Assembly: GCA_003218705.1 (NCBI GenBank)
Contig: QHOI01000049.1
Span: 1-35,441, forward strand
From: Verrucomicrobiota bacterium
GTDB lineage: Bacteria > Verrucomicrobiota > Verrucomicrobiia > Chthoniobacterales > UBA10450
DNA: 35,441 nt
Direction of reading: 5' to 3'
Shown: positions 15,061 through 22,900 of the stretch, piece by piece
How positions within the stretch are numbered: position 1 is the first letter of the stretch
Layout: the number at the start of each line of letters is the position of its first letter
Position numbers and translations under genes: made by a program
Notes under the pieces: model-generated
Seen by the model: the letters and a program-made list of their open reading frames with translations, nothing else
What the model was told of the DNA's origin: nothing
The model's database searches: none

Positions 15061-16743
15061 ATGCCGGCTGTTTTGAATCTGCTGCGGATCAAAAATCTCG
15101 CGTTGGTGGAGGAGCTCGAGTGGCAGATTGCGCCCGGTTTTACTGCTATCACCGGTGAAACCGGTGCTGGGAAATCGATTATCATCGGCGCGCTCCAACT
15201 CTTACTCGGCGAACGCGCGGATAAATCACTCATTCGCACCGGGGCCGATACTTGCACCGCCGAAGCCGTTTTCACCGGCAAAGAATTGAAGAAGTTGAAC
15301 CCGGACCTGGTCGAAGCCGGCGTCGAACCGTGCACGGATGATCTTATTATTAAGCGAAGTCTCTCTGCCGCGGGCAGCAATCGCCAATTCATCAACGGTT
15401 CGCCCACCACGTTGTCGATCCTGAAAAATGTGGGCGACGCGCTGGTCGATCTTCACGGTCCGCACGATCACCAGTCTCTACTCTCACCGGACAAGCAGCT
15501 CGACCTGCTCGATTCGTTCGCCCGTGCCGAAGAGCAACTCGAGGAATACAAAAAACATTTTCGACAATTGCAGACGCTGACAGCCGAGCACGCGGCGCTC
15601 AATACCGCCGAAACCGCGCGCGAGCAGGAGCTTGATCTGCTGCGCCATCAAATCAACGAGATTAATTCGGCAAATCTTGTGGCCGGCGAAGAAGAAGAAA
15701 TCGAGAAGCGCTATAAACTTACCAGCAGCAGCAAACGTCTGATCGAACTTGCCAGCGCTGCAGCCAACAAACTTTCGGAAGCGGACGAATCGGTCCTGTC
15801 CCGGCTCGCCGAGACGCAACGTTTGCTGCGCGAATTGGAGAAGATCGATATCTCCACCGCGGAGATTGCTTCCGAACATGCCGCGGCCGTGGTGCAGCTG
15901 TCGGAAATCGCGCGGTCGCTCTCCGATTACGCCGAGAAGCTCGATCTCGATCCGGAACAACTCACCGCGCTCGAGCAACGTGTTTCGCTTTTTGAAACAT
16001 TGAAGCGCAAATACGGCGGTTCGATTGCCGAAGTGATCGAGTTTGGCCGGCGCGCGGCCGAACGAATGCAAAAAATCGAAGGCCGCGACGCTGAACTGGA
16101 GCGACTAACGAAAGAAATCGCAGAAGTTCGGGCGCAGATGAATCGCGCCGGCGATGCGCTGCGCAAACTGCGCGCGAAAGCGGCGCCGAAACTTTCCGAG
16201 ACGATTCGCAAAAACCTGCGCGATCTCGGATTTCGCCAATCGGAATTCGAAGCGAGACTAAGCCCGGTTGAGGAACCGCACGCGAATGGCTTCGATTCGG
16301 TTGAATTGCTTTTCTCGCCCAATCCTGGCGAACCGCTAAAACCGTTGCGCGCGATTGCTTCCAGCGGCGAAATTTCGCGCCTGATGCTCGCGATAAAGTC
16401 CGCGCTCGCCGCGCACGATTCGATTCCGCTTCTCGTCTTCGATGAGATCGACACGAACGTCGGCGGCGAGATCGCGCATGCGGTTGGCGCAAAGATGCGA
16501 GCGCTCGGCAACGAGCATCAGTTGATTTGCATCACCCATCTCGCGCCGGTCGCTGCAGCCGCGTCGTCGCATTTTGTCGTGACCAAAGACGTTGTCCGCG
16601 GTCGCACATTTTCGAATCTTCGCGAAGTTACCGGCAAAGCCCGCCGCGAAGAGACCGCGCGTATGCTCGGTGGCAAAAGCGAATCCGCGCTCCAACTCGC
16701 TGCCAGTTTGTTGAAAGATTCGACCGCCAAAGGCGCTAAATAA
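15061..16743 (+). CDS. recN: DNA repair protein RecN (SMC-like ATPase)
   Basis: A 560-residue SMC-like ATPase of double-strand break repair. The Walker A GETGAGKS lies at 32-39 within LRIKNLALVEELEW..ITGETGAGKS. A long central coiled-coil region (about 150-390) is rich in Glu, Arg, Leu and Ala. The C-terminal ATPase half has ASSGEISRLMLAIKSALA (signature motif) and LLVFDEIDTNVGGEIA (Walker B), then ICITHLAPVAAAASSHFVV. Length and motif order match intact RecN. It starts with ATG at 15061 and is monocistronic. RecN also supports recombination of imported DNA in some naturally competent bacteria, relevant to the uptake-sequence hypothesis but not evidence for it. Confidence 0.95.
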   Translation: MPAVLNLLRIKNLALVEELEWQIAPGFTAITGETGAGKSIIIGALQLLLGERADKSLIRTGADTCTAEAVFTGKELKKLNPDLVEAGVEPCTDDLIIKRSLSAAGSNRQFINGSPTTLSILKNVGDALVDLHGPHDHQSLLSPDKQLDLLDSFARAEEQLEEYKKHFRQLQTLTAEHAALNTAETAREQELDLLRHQINEINSANLVAGEEEEIEKRYKLTSSSKRLIELASAAANKLSEADESVLSRLAETQRLLRELEKIDISTAEIASEHAAAVVQLSEIARSLSDYAEKLDLDPEQLTALEQRVSLFETLKRKYGGSIAEVIEFGRRAAERMQKIEGRDAELERLTKEIAEVRAQMNRAGDALRKLRAKAAPKLSETIRKNLRDLGFRQSEFEARLSPVEEPHANGFDSVELLFSPNPGEPLKPLRAIASSGEISRLMLAIKSALAAHDSIPLLVFDEIDTNVGGEIAHAVGAKMRALGNEHQLICITHLAPVAAAASSHFVVTKDVVRGRTFSNLREVTGKARREETARMLGGKSESALQLAASLLKDSTAKGAK

Positions 16744-16797
16744 CACTAAATCGAGGGGGACAACTATCTCTAAACTTTCGCGTACTTAGCGGATGAT

Positions 16798-17376
16798 TCA
16801 TTTGTTCACCGGACCGAGCGGTAGAACCACTCTGCCATACAATTCGTTCAGGACTTGCGCGAGACCGGTGTAGATCGCGGAGAAGCCGCAGAAGATTCCC
16901 TCGTAGCCGGTGAAATGTTTGAAGCCGGGACTCGCGTTCGTGAAATCGCCGATCGCGAGCAGGAAAAATAAGATCGCGAGCGTGCCGAAGACGATCTGTA
17001 ATGCGTGATTGAGCCGCAGTGTCCCGATAAACATGACCAAAGTGAACAATCCCCACATCGCAAGATACGCCGCCATCGCGGTGTCGTTGGAGGCCGCGCC
17101 CCAACCAAGTTTTGTCAACACAATCAGCGCGACGAGCGAAAGCCAGAACAGTCCGTAGGAAACAAAAGCGGTGGTGGCAAACGTGTTGCCTTTTCGCCAC
17201 TCCATCATGCCCGCAATGACTTGCGCGATACCACCGTAACAAATGCCCATCGCCAGAATCATAGCGTTGAGTTCGTAAAAGCCGGCGTTGTGAAGATTGA
17301 GCAGCACCGTGGTCATGCCGAAACCGAGGAGACCCAGCGGCGCGGGATTGCCAGTAATGTCGCGGGATTCGTTCAT
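16798..17376 (-). CDS. satP: Acetate/succinate uptake transporter, SatP (GPR1/FUN34/YaaH) family
   Basis: A 192-residue inner-membrane protein with six hydrophobic segments. The track ORF adds 12 codons; the ATG at 17376 gives [18 protein letters not shown], matching the family start, where NPAPLGL is the signature. Segments include [79 protein letters not shown] and a C-terminal [24 protein letters not shown]. Family members move acetate, and some move succinate, with protons. It diverges from spmAB with an 83-base gap that carries a motif copy. It converges with recN, 54 bases apart, with no clear terminator hairpin. Confidence 0.92.
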   Translation of the reverse strand: MNESRDITGNPAPLGLLGFGMTTVLLNLHNAGFYELNAMILAMGICYGGIAQVIAGMMEWRKGNTFATTAFVSYGLFWLSLVALIVLTKLGWGAASNDTAMAAYLAMWGLFTLVMFIGTLRLNHALQIVFGTLAILFFLLAIGDFTNASPGFKHFTGYEGIFCGFSAIYTGLAQVLNELYGRVVLPLGPVNK

Positions 17377-17396
17377 CCAATCAGTCTGGCGAAGAC

Positions 17397-17407
17397 AAGA
17401 TCGACAA
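17397..17407 (+). repeat. Motif copy 8, AAGATCGACAA (intergenic)
   Basis: Exact copy in the 83-base gap between divergent satP and spmAB. Confidence 0.85.
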
Positions 17408-17459
17408 GGCAATCACAAATCGGCTGGTCGGGCGCGACGGCGGAGGTTAAAAAACAGGC

Positions 17460-18845
17460 GTGCTGAATTACATTTGGCTCGCGCTGGTTTTGCTCGCGGT
17501 CGCGATTGGTGGCTGGAACGATCGGCTCAAGGATGTAACCGGTGGTGCGCTCGACGGCGCGAAAACGGCAGTGACAATCGCGCTGGGTTTGATCGGGATC
17601 ATGGCGCTGTGGCTGGGGTTAATGCGTTTGGCCGAACGCGCCGGGCTCGTCCAACGGATCGCTTACGGATTGCAGCCGTTAATGCAGCGATTGTTTCCCG
17701 AAGTTCCACCGGATCATCCCGCGATGGGCTCGATGCTGATGAACATGGCGGCGAACATGCTCGGACTCGGCAACGCCGCGACACCGCTCGGTTTGCGCGC
17801 GATGCGCGATTTGGAATCATTGAACCCGCGACCCGGCGTTGCTTCGAACGCGATGTGCACGTTTTTGGCGATCAACACCAGCTCGGTGCAATTAATTCCG
17901 GCAACAGCGATTGCGATTTTGGCTGCGGCCGGGTCGGCCCGCCCGACGGTGATTGTCGGCACGGCATTTTTCGCGACACTCTGCGCGGCAACTGTAGCGG
18001 TGGTTTCGGCAAAATTTTTCGAGCGATTACCGATCTTTCGGCCAGTGGCAAGCGGCGAGGCTAAGAAAAGACGAGAGCGGACGGTCCGGGCCGGACCGGC
18101 AGTACAGCGCGACGCCTCTACCACAGCGCAATCCTCGGACAAATTCGCGTTCGATGATGAATCGCTCGGACAACCACCGCTCTCGCGTCCGGCGCCGTGG
18201 GGAATGGTCGCGCTGGTGTTGCTTGGCGTTTTTTTTGCAATGCTCTTTTTACGAATGGTGATGCCGGATCTCTTTCGACTGCCAATGCCGACTGACGCCG
18301 CGTTGCAAAATCCCTTTGCCCGAATGGTCAATGCCTTGTCGATCCTGGCCATTCCATTTCTGCTCAGTTTTTTCCCGATCTACGCTGCCGCACGCGGGAT
18401 CAAGGTTTATGACGAGTTCGTGGAAGGGGCGAAAGAAGCGTTCAACGTCATTTTGCGAATCATTCCGTTTCTGGTGACGATGCTGGTAGCGATTGGAATG
18501 TTCAAAGGCGCGGGCGGAATCGATCTGTTGACTAAAGTGCTCAGCCCGATCCTGACTCCTTTGCATTTTCCAACCGATCTGGTACCGCTCGCTTTGATGC
18601 GGCCATTGAGCGGAAGCGCGACACTCGCGCTTCTGACGGATGTCGTGCACCGGTTCGGGCCGGACAACATCATCAGTCTGATGGCGGCGACCATTTATGG
18701 AAGCACTGAGACGACATTCTATGTGGTTGCGGTCTACTTTGGATCGGTCGGGATCAAACAGACGCGGCACGCGATTCCAGCGGGATTGCTGGCCGATCTG
18801 ACCGGCGTTATTGCGTCGGTAATTATCTGCCGAGCGGTGTTGTAA
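17460..18845 (+). CDS. Fused SpmA-SpmB nucleoside-recognition (Gate) domain membrane protein
   Basis: A 461-residue polytopic protein. The N-terminal half (about 1-200) matches SpmA: ALDGAKTAVTIALGLIGIMALWLG, PPDHPAMGSMLMNMAANMLGLGNAATPLGLRAM, MCTFLAINTSSVQLIPATAIA. The C-terminal half (about 285-461) matches SpmB: FVEGAKEAFNVILRIIPFLVTMLVA, ALMRPLSGSATLALL, YGSTETTFYVVAVYFGSVGI. A charged linker (about 200-240) joins them. In Bacillus the two are separate proteins needed for spore-core dehydration; in non-sporulating Gram-negatives the fused form has no defined role and may be a transporter. The start is GTG at 17460 and the stop lies in palindromic element 4. Confidence 0.88.
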   Translation: MLNYIWLALVLLAVAIGGWNDRLKDVTGGALDGAKTAVTIALGLIGIMALWLGLMRLAERAGLVQRIAYGLQPLMQRLFPEVPPDHPAMGSMLMNMAANMLGLGNAATPLGLRAMRDLESLNPRPGVASNAMCTFLAINTSSVQLIPATAIAILAAAGSARPTVIVGTAFFATLCAATVAVVSAKFFERLPIFRPVASGEAKKRRERTVRAGPAVQRDASTTAQSSDKFAFDDESLGQPPLSRPAPWGMVALVLLGVFFAMLFLRMVMPDLFRLPMPTDAALQNPFARMVNALSILAIPFLLSFFPIYAAARGIKVYDEFVEGAKEAFNVILRIIPFLVTMLVAIGMFKGAGGIDLLTKVLSPILTPLHFPTDLVPLALMRPLSGSATLALLTDVVHRFGPDNIISLMAATIYGSTETTFYVVAVYFGSVGIKQTRHAIPAGLLADLTGVIASVIICRAVL

Positions 18846-18895
18846 AGCTTGCCGCCAGAGACAATGCCAGTCCAGCTCGGACCGGCAACTACAAC
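18839..18895. repeat. Palindromic 3'-end element 4 (spmAB gene end)
   Basis: GTTGTA-AAGC-TTGCCG on the left pairs with CGGCAA-C-TACAAC on the right (two 6-base stems around an internal loop). A small GTCC-AGCTC-GGAC hairpin lies inside. The spmAB TAA is in the left arm. It is less perfect than elements 2 and 3 but has the same size and position relative to a gene end. Confidence 0.55.
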
Positions 18896-18987
18896 AACTA
18901 CAACCACTTAGATCGACATTTAAACCGTCGAGATCATTTTTCCCTACCATTGAGGGCGCGAATTCTTTATCGTCCAGGCTTTTGCAG

Positions 18988-20169
18988 ATGATCCAGCGCG
19001 ATTACTTAGTCATTGGCAGCGGTATTGGCGGGGCGAGCGCGTGCGAAGGTGTGCGCAAGCATGACAAGCGCGGCACGATTACCATCGTCGGCGCGGAGAT
19101 CATGCCACCCTACAATCGCTGGTTGCTTTCGAAAGATTTTCTGCGCGAAAAAACGCCGCCGCTCAAAAAACTCGCCCACTTCGACCAGCGCTGGTTCGAT
19201 TCCCACAAAATCGAAACACGATTCGCCACGATCGTAAAGCAATTCAACATCGAGCGGCGTTTGGCGGTATTGGGAAATGGCGAAAGCATTGAATTCGCGA
19301 AAGCCTGTTTGGCGATGGGCAGCCGGCCGGTGCGACCGCCGGTCGCAGGCGTGAACCTCGGGAACGTGATTTACCTCCGCACCGTGCGCGACGCGCTGGC
19401 GTTGCGCGAAATGGCCAACATTGAAAAGACCGTGATGGTGATTGGCGGCGGACTGCTGGCGTGCGAGGCGGCGGCGAGTCTTCGGATGATGAAATTGAAG
19501 GTGAGCATGATGCATCGCAACGCTTACTTGTTGAATCGCTATCTGGATTCCCAAACCGGACCGTGGTTGACCGATTATTATGCGAAGCACGGCATCACGA
19601 TGTTGATCGGCGAGAGCTTGAATGGTTTCGAAGGCAAGACGGTGCTGCGAAATATCCAGACGAAAAGTGGGAACCGCGTTCCGGCCGGACTGGCCATAGT
19701 CGCTTGCGGCGCCGAACCAAACCTCGATCTCGTCCGCAATACGCCGCTTTCCGGCCCTCACGGCTCGCCGGTCACAGAATATCTCGAAACGGAGGAGAAA
19801 GGAATTTTCGCTGTTGGAGATCTGGCGTTTTATCCGGATCGCATCATGGGCGGAGTGCGCCGCCAGACGCATTGGGAGAACGCCCGCGCGCAAGGCTTGG
19901 TCGCGGGGGCGAACATGACCGGCAAAAAAAGAATTCGCTACGAACAAGTCCCTTATTTCTGGACGGAGATGTTTGATCTGCGGCTTCACTTTGTCGGAGA
20001 TTTCAGCATGCAGCCGACTCGGGTCGATCTCCGCGGCACCTACGCCAAGAAAAAGTTCCTGGCGCGTTATTATCAAGGCGAGAAACTGCGCGCGATCCTG
20101 CTTTGCAATCAAACTGAGCGCGAAGTTGAATCGGCCAAAAAAGAATTGCGGCAAGCGTTGGGAAAATAG
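18988..20169 (+). CDS. FAD-dependent pyridine nucleotide-disulfide oxidoreductase family protein
   Basis: A 393-residue flavoprotein related to ferredoxin/rubredoxin reductases and AIF-like oxidoreductases. The N-terminal FAD fold has YLVIGSGIGGASACEGVRKHD, and PYNRWLLSKDFL resembles the PYxRPPLSK motif of ferredoxin reductases. The NAD(P)H fold has VMVIGGGLLACEAAASLR. The second FAD motif is GIFAVGDLAFYPD followed by HWENARAQGLVAGANM. No redox CxxC pair is visible, so electrons probably pass to a separate partner, not identified here. The track uses TTG at 18982; the ATG at 18988 with CCAGG ten bases upstream is more likely. Downstream lies a convergent small gene. Confidence 0.85.
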   Translation: MIQRDYLVIGSGIGGASACEGVRKHDKRGTITIVGAEIMPPYNRWLLSKDFLREKTPPLKKLAHFDQRWFDSHKIETRFATIVKQFNIERRLAVLGNGESIEFAKACLAMGSRPVRPPVAGVNLGNVIYLRTVRDALALREMANIEKTVMVIGGGLLACEAAASLRMMKLKVSMMHRNAYLLNRYLDSQTGPWLTDYYAKHGITMLIGESLNGFEGKTVLRNIQTKSGNRVPAGLAIVACGAEPNLDLVRNTPLSGPHGSPVTEYLETEEKGIFAVGDLAFYPDRIMGGVRRQTHWENARAQGLVAGANMTGKKRIRYEQVPYFWTEMFDLRLHFVGDFSMQPTRVDLRGTYAKKKFLARYYQGEKLRAILLCNQTEREVESAKKELRQALGK

Positions 20170-20183
20170 CGAGCGGTCGCTCT

Positions 20184-20678
20184 TCAATCGAATTGCGCCG
20201 GAATTTCCAACTCCGGATTGCTGACTCGAACAAGTTTCCAGTCCCACGGTTTGCGCGAAATTTGACGCCATCGCAGTTCGAAAGGCGTCGTCAGTGAATT
20301 CACGCGTTCCTTCACCACTGCGCCCAAGCCAGGATCGCTATCTTCGATCACAATTCTGCTGCGCCAGAGACCGACGCGGCCTCCTTTGTCGATCTTACAA
20401 TTCGCATCAATCGCGTCGAGGCGAAGATGATGGCCGTAGCCCAACACCAAACGCATTCGTTCGAGGACAAGTGAACGATCATTGCCCCATTGATCAGCAT
20501 AATCGGTCCCGATCAAGTCCGCGACGCGACTCCAATTTCTCTGTTCGATGTTATGCAAAAGATTTTTCGCGTGGCGATCAATCTGACGCGGTGGTTGCCA
20601 CAGCCAGACGCAATACAAACCGATCGTGAGAGTCAGGACGAGTCCAGCAAACCATCCGGTCCGAAAATCAACGCGCAT
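20184..20678 (-). CDS. Small membrane-anchored protein of unknown function
   Basis: A 164-residue protein not recognised as a named family. One N-terminal transmembrane segment (about 9-28, GWFAGLVLTLTIGLYCVWLW) is followed by a soluble domain whose start (RHAKNLLHNIEQRNWSRVADLIGTDYADQW) resembles the helical opening of SnoaL/NTF2-like folds. Later strands (VGLWRSRIVIE, FELRWRQI, WDWKLVRVSNPEL) fit that fold. It is probably anchored in the inner membrane and faces the periplasm. The start is ATG at 20678. It converges with the FAD oxidoreductase across 14 bases that contain GAGCG-GT-CGCTC, a hairpin without a T-run. One motif copy lies inside. Confidence 0.65.
   Translation of the reverse strand: MRVDFRTGWFAGLVLTLTIGLYCVWLWQPPRQIDRHAKNLLHNIEQRNWSRVADLIGTDYADQWGNDRSLVLERMRLVLGYGHHLRLDAIDANCKIDKGGRVGLWRSRIVIEDSDPGLGAVVKERVNSLTTPFELRWRQISRKPWDWKLVRVSNPELEIPAQFD
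20386..20396 (-). repeat. Motif copy 9, AAGATCGACAA
   Basis: Exact copy inside the small anchored protein gene, read as Cys-Lys-Ile-Asp-Lys. Confidence 0.85.
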
Positions 20679-20824
20679 AAGTCAATCTGCCGTTCGTCGC
20701 AATGTCGTGCATTGTCCGCGCGTCAGGTAAATCACGAGGGCAAGTTGCCGTAAAAAGAAATAATTGCGATTGACTGGCTACTGGCCAATGGGGCATGAAC
20801 CGTGCTGGTGAACTTGTTTGATTC

Positions 20825-20908
20825 ATGCTGACGTTTGCTGCTTTTGGCGTCGCCGTTTTTGCGGTGTTACTTTGTGTCTGGTGGGCATGCTTGAACGAAA
20901 ATGATTAG
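20825..20908 (+). CDS. Possible 27-residue single-helix membrane peptide
   Basis: A short ORF (MLTFAAFGVAVFAVLLCVWW followed by ACLNEND) encodes one hydrophobic helix with a short acidic tail. It ends 15 bases before the response-regulator ATG, so the two could be co-transcribed. No convincing ribosome site precedes it, and chance occurrence cannot be excluded. It is the only coding candidate in the 245-base gap 20679-20923. Confidence 0.3.
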   Translation: MLTFAAFGVAVFAVLLCVWWACLNEND

Positions 20909-20923
20909 ATAAATGCGAGGCTT

Positions 20924-21727
20924 ATGCTGGACCAAGAAGATTTGAAGTGGATCGCGACAACTTCCACTGAGCTGAACTCGATTTTGCAACAGGTTTCGCG
21001 CTATGCGGACCTCGCCCGCAGACATCACGGCGAACATAGCTACATCGATCTGCTCGGCGAACGTGTCGAGCTCGCTTCCAAGACGGCACAATGTCTCTTT
21101 GATCGTGTAACGTCAAAGATTCTGGCCGGAGCGGCGCGGAAAACGGCCGCCGCGCGGAGAAGCGAAGCCGGATTTAAGGTTATGCCTCCGCCGGCCGCGA
21201 TCGATGACGAACCGGACCGTTCCATTCGAACTTCCCGTAAAGGCGAACAAAAACGTGGATCAATTGCCGGTGCCAAGCAAGCAACGGCGCCCGGTGATAA
21301 CGGCGTTCCACCAGGGGTCAGACTCAAGAATCCGCACGGACGACGCGAATATCTGCTCTTGATTGAAGACGAACCGGACGTTGCCGATCTGGCTTCAGAA
21401 ATGTTGGCCGAGGAGGGCTACCGGGTCGTGATCGCGCATGATGGCTTTGAGGCTCTCAAAATCTACGAATCCATGGGCAAGCAAATTGGGCTCGTCATTC
21501 TCGATTATTTCCTGCCGGTGATAGATGGCGACGCCGTGTTTGAGGAGCTGCGCTCAATTAATCCGAAAGTAAATGTTGTCCTGAGTAGCGGCTTCGCCGA
21601 GCAAACCAAGATCGCGTCAATGCTGGCAAAGGGGCTCCGCGGTTTCATTCCGAAACCCTATAGCCGCGAGAAGTTGCTCGAACAGGTGCGTTCGACCCTG
21701 GACGCAGACCGTCAGCCGAGCCGCTAG
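20924..21727 (+). CDS. Response regulator with N-terminal helical domain and C-terminal receiver
   Basis: A 267-residue protein. Residues 1-75 are helical (LKWIATTSTELNSILQQVSRYADLARRH), reminiscent of a histidine-kinase dimerisation helix but without a clear phospho-histidine box. A basic, disordered linker follows (about 76-140). The receiver domain (about 142-262) has the acidic pair Glu148-Asp149 in LLLIEDEPD, the phosphorylated Asp194 in GLVILDYFLPVIDGD, Ser in VVLSSGF and Lys in GFIPKPYS, so it should be phosphorylatable. There is no DNA-binding output domain. It lies 81 bases upstream of the first PilT gene on the same strand, suggesting control of pili. The start ATG follows GCGAGG at short spacing. 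Confidence 0.85.
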   Translation: MLDQEDLKWIATTSTELNSILQQVSRYADLARRHHGEHSYIDLLGERVELASKTAQCLFDRVTSKILAGAARKTAAARRSEAGFKVMPPPAAIDDEPDRSIRTSRKGEQKRGSIAGAKQATAPGDNGVPPGVRLKNPHGRREYLLLIEDEPDVADLASEMLAEEGYRVVIAHDGFEALKIYESMGKQIGLVILDYFLPVIDGDAVFEELRSINPKVNVVLSSGFAEQTKIASMLAKGLRGFIPKPYSREKLLEQVRSTLDADRQPSR

Positions 21728-21808
21728 CGAATCTGACAAGCCTCGAGCGGGGCGGGGCCTGAATCCTCTCCTCATGGCATCAATTTAGCTTCTCGAGGAG
21801 CGACGCCC

Positions 21809-22891
21809 ATGGCTCGCATTGACGCCTTTTTCAAATTGATGGCGGAACAAAAGGCTTCTGACCTTCATCTGTCAACCAACAATTCGCCGATGTTGCGCAT
21901 CAACGGCGACTTGGTGCGGGTCGATTTTCCGCCCCTGAAGAACGACGACCTCAAGGCGATGGTTTACGAGATCGCGCCCGAAGGAAAGATCAAGCAGTTC
22001 GAAGAAACGCTCGACGTCGACTTTGGCTACGAAGTGCCTGACGTGATGCGTTACCGCGTCAATTTTTTCCAGCAAAAATACGGCATCTCGGCCGCGTTCC
22101 GCTCGATTCCGTCGCAAGTGTTGACTGTTGAAGAACTGGGGCTGCCGTCGGTGCTAAAAAAATTTCCGATGCTGAAGAAAGGCCTTGTCCTGGTCACCGG
22201 CCCAACCGGTTCCGGTAAATCAACCACGCTCGCCGCGATGGTCGACCATTCGAATCTCCATCGCCACGACCACATCATCACGGTGGAAGATCCGATCGAA
22301 TTCGTACACCGCAGTCAAAATTGTCTCGTTCAGCATCGCGAAGTCGGCGTCCATACCCGCTCCTTTGCCAACGCGTTGCGCGGCGCACTGCGTGAAGATC
22401 CGGACATCATTCTCGTCGGCGAAATGCGCGATTTGGAAACGATCGAGCTCGCGCTAACCGCGGCCGCTACCGGTCACCTCGTTTTCGGCACTTTGCACAC
22501 CTCCAACGCCTCCAAAGCGGTCGATCGTATCATCGACGTCTTCCCGACCACCCAGCAAAACCAAATCCGCACTACCCTGGCTGAGTCGCTCAAGGGCGTC
22601 ATCGCGCAGAATCTTTTCAAACGCATCGACAAACCTGGACGCGTCGCGGCCCTTGAGATCTTGGTCGTCGACACCGCCATCGCCAATCTCGTGCGCGAGG
22701 GAAAAACGCACCAAATCCCTGGCATGATTCAAGTCGGCAAGAAAAAAGGCAATCAACCGCTGGACGACGCCATCATGGAGCACCTCCGGCACGCCCGCAT
22801 CTCGCCGGAAGAAGCTTACGACAAGTGCATCGACAAGAAAAAATTCCGCCAATTTTTGGCCGAACCGCCAATCGACGCTTCTGAAGAATAA
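21809..22891 (+). CDS. pilT: PilT-family twitching motility / type IV pilus retraction ATPase
   Basis: A 360-residue hexameric ATPase that retracts type IV pili from the cytoplasmic face of the inner membrane. The N-terminal PAS-like domain has KASDLHLSTNNSPMLRINGDL. The ATPase core has Walker A GPTGSGKST at about 131-139, the Asp box ITVEDPIEFVH, Walker B IILVGEMRDLETIELAL (with the GEMRD hallmark), and the His box GHLVFGTLHTSNASKAVDRIID. The C-terminal EILVVDTAIANLVREGKTHQIPGMIQ (the AIRNLIRE retraction motif variant) supports PilT over PilB. A good ribosome site (CGAGGAG) precedes the ATG. The next PilT-like gene starts nine bases after its stop. No pilin or other pilus assembly genes are in the window. 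Confidence 0.95.
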   Translation: MARIDAFFKLMAEQKASDLHLSTNNSPMLRINGDLVRVDFPPLKNDDLKAMVYEIAPEGKIKQFEETLDVDFGYEVPDVMRYRVNFFQQKYGISAAFRSIPSQVLTVEELGLPSVLKKFPMLKKGLVLVTGPTGSGKSTTLAAMVDHSNLHRHDHIITVEDPIEFVHRSQNCLVQHREVGVHTRSFANALRGALREDPDIILVGEMRDLETIELALTAAATGHLVFGTLHTSNASKAVDRIIDVFPTTQQNQIRTTLAESLKGVIAQNLFKRIDKPGRVAALEILVVDTAIANLVREGKTHQIPGMIQVGKKKGNQPLDDAIMEHLRHARISPEEAYDKCIDKKKFRQFLAEPPIDASEE

Positions 22892-22900
22892 ATTGCGCTC

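Noticed and set aside
15927-16511. 194-residue minus-strand ORF inside recN
   Set aside because: Ser/Arg-rich shadow of an intact recN; no independent coding evidence.
17297-18064. 255-residue plus-strand ORF over the satP/spmAB region
   Set aside because: Arg/Ala/Gly-rich frame-shifted shadow of spmAB, without domains or ribosome site.
20171-20182. GAGCG-GT-CGCTC hairpin as intrinsic terminator of the FAD oxidoreductase gene
   Set aside because: The stem is only five base pairs with a two-base loop, and no T-run follows on either strand.
19006-20271. 421-residue minus-strand ORF opposite the FAD oxidoreductase
   Set aside because: The plus strand encodes a clear flavoprotein with both FAD motifs. 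The antisense frame is His/Arg/Gln-rich without recognisable domains, as expected for a shadow of GC-rich codons.
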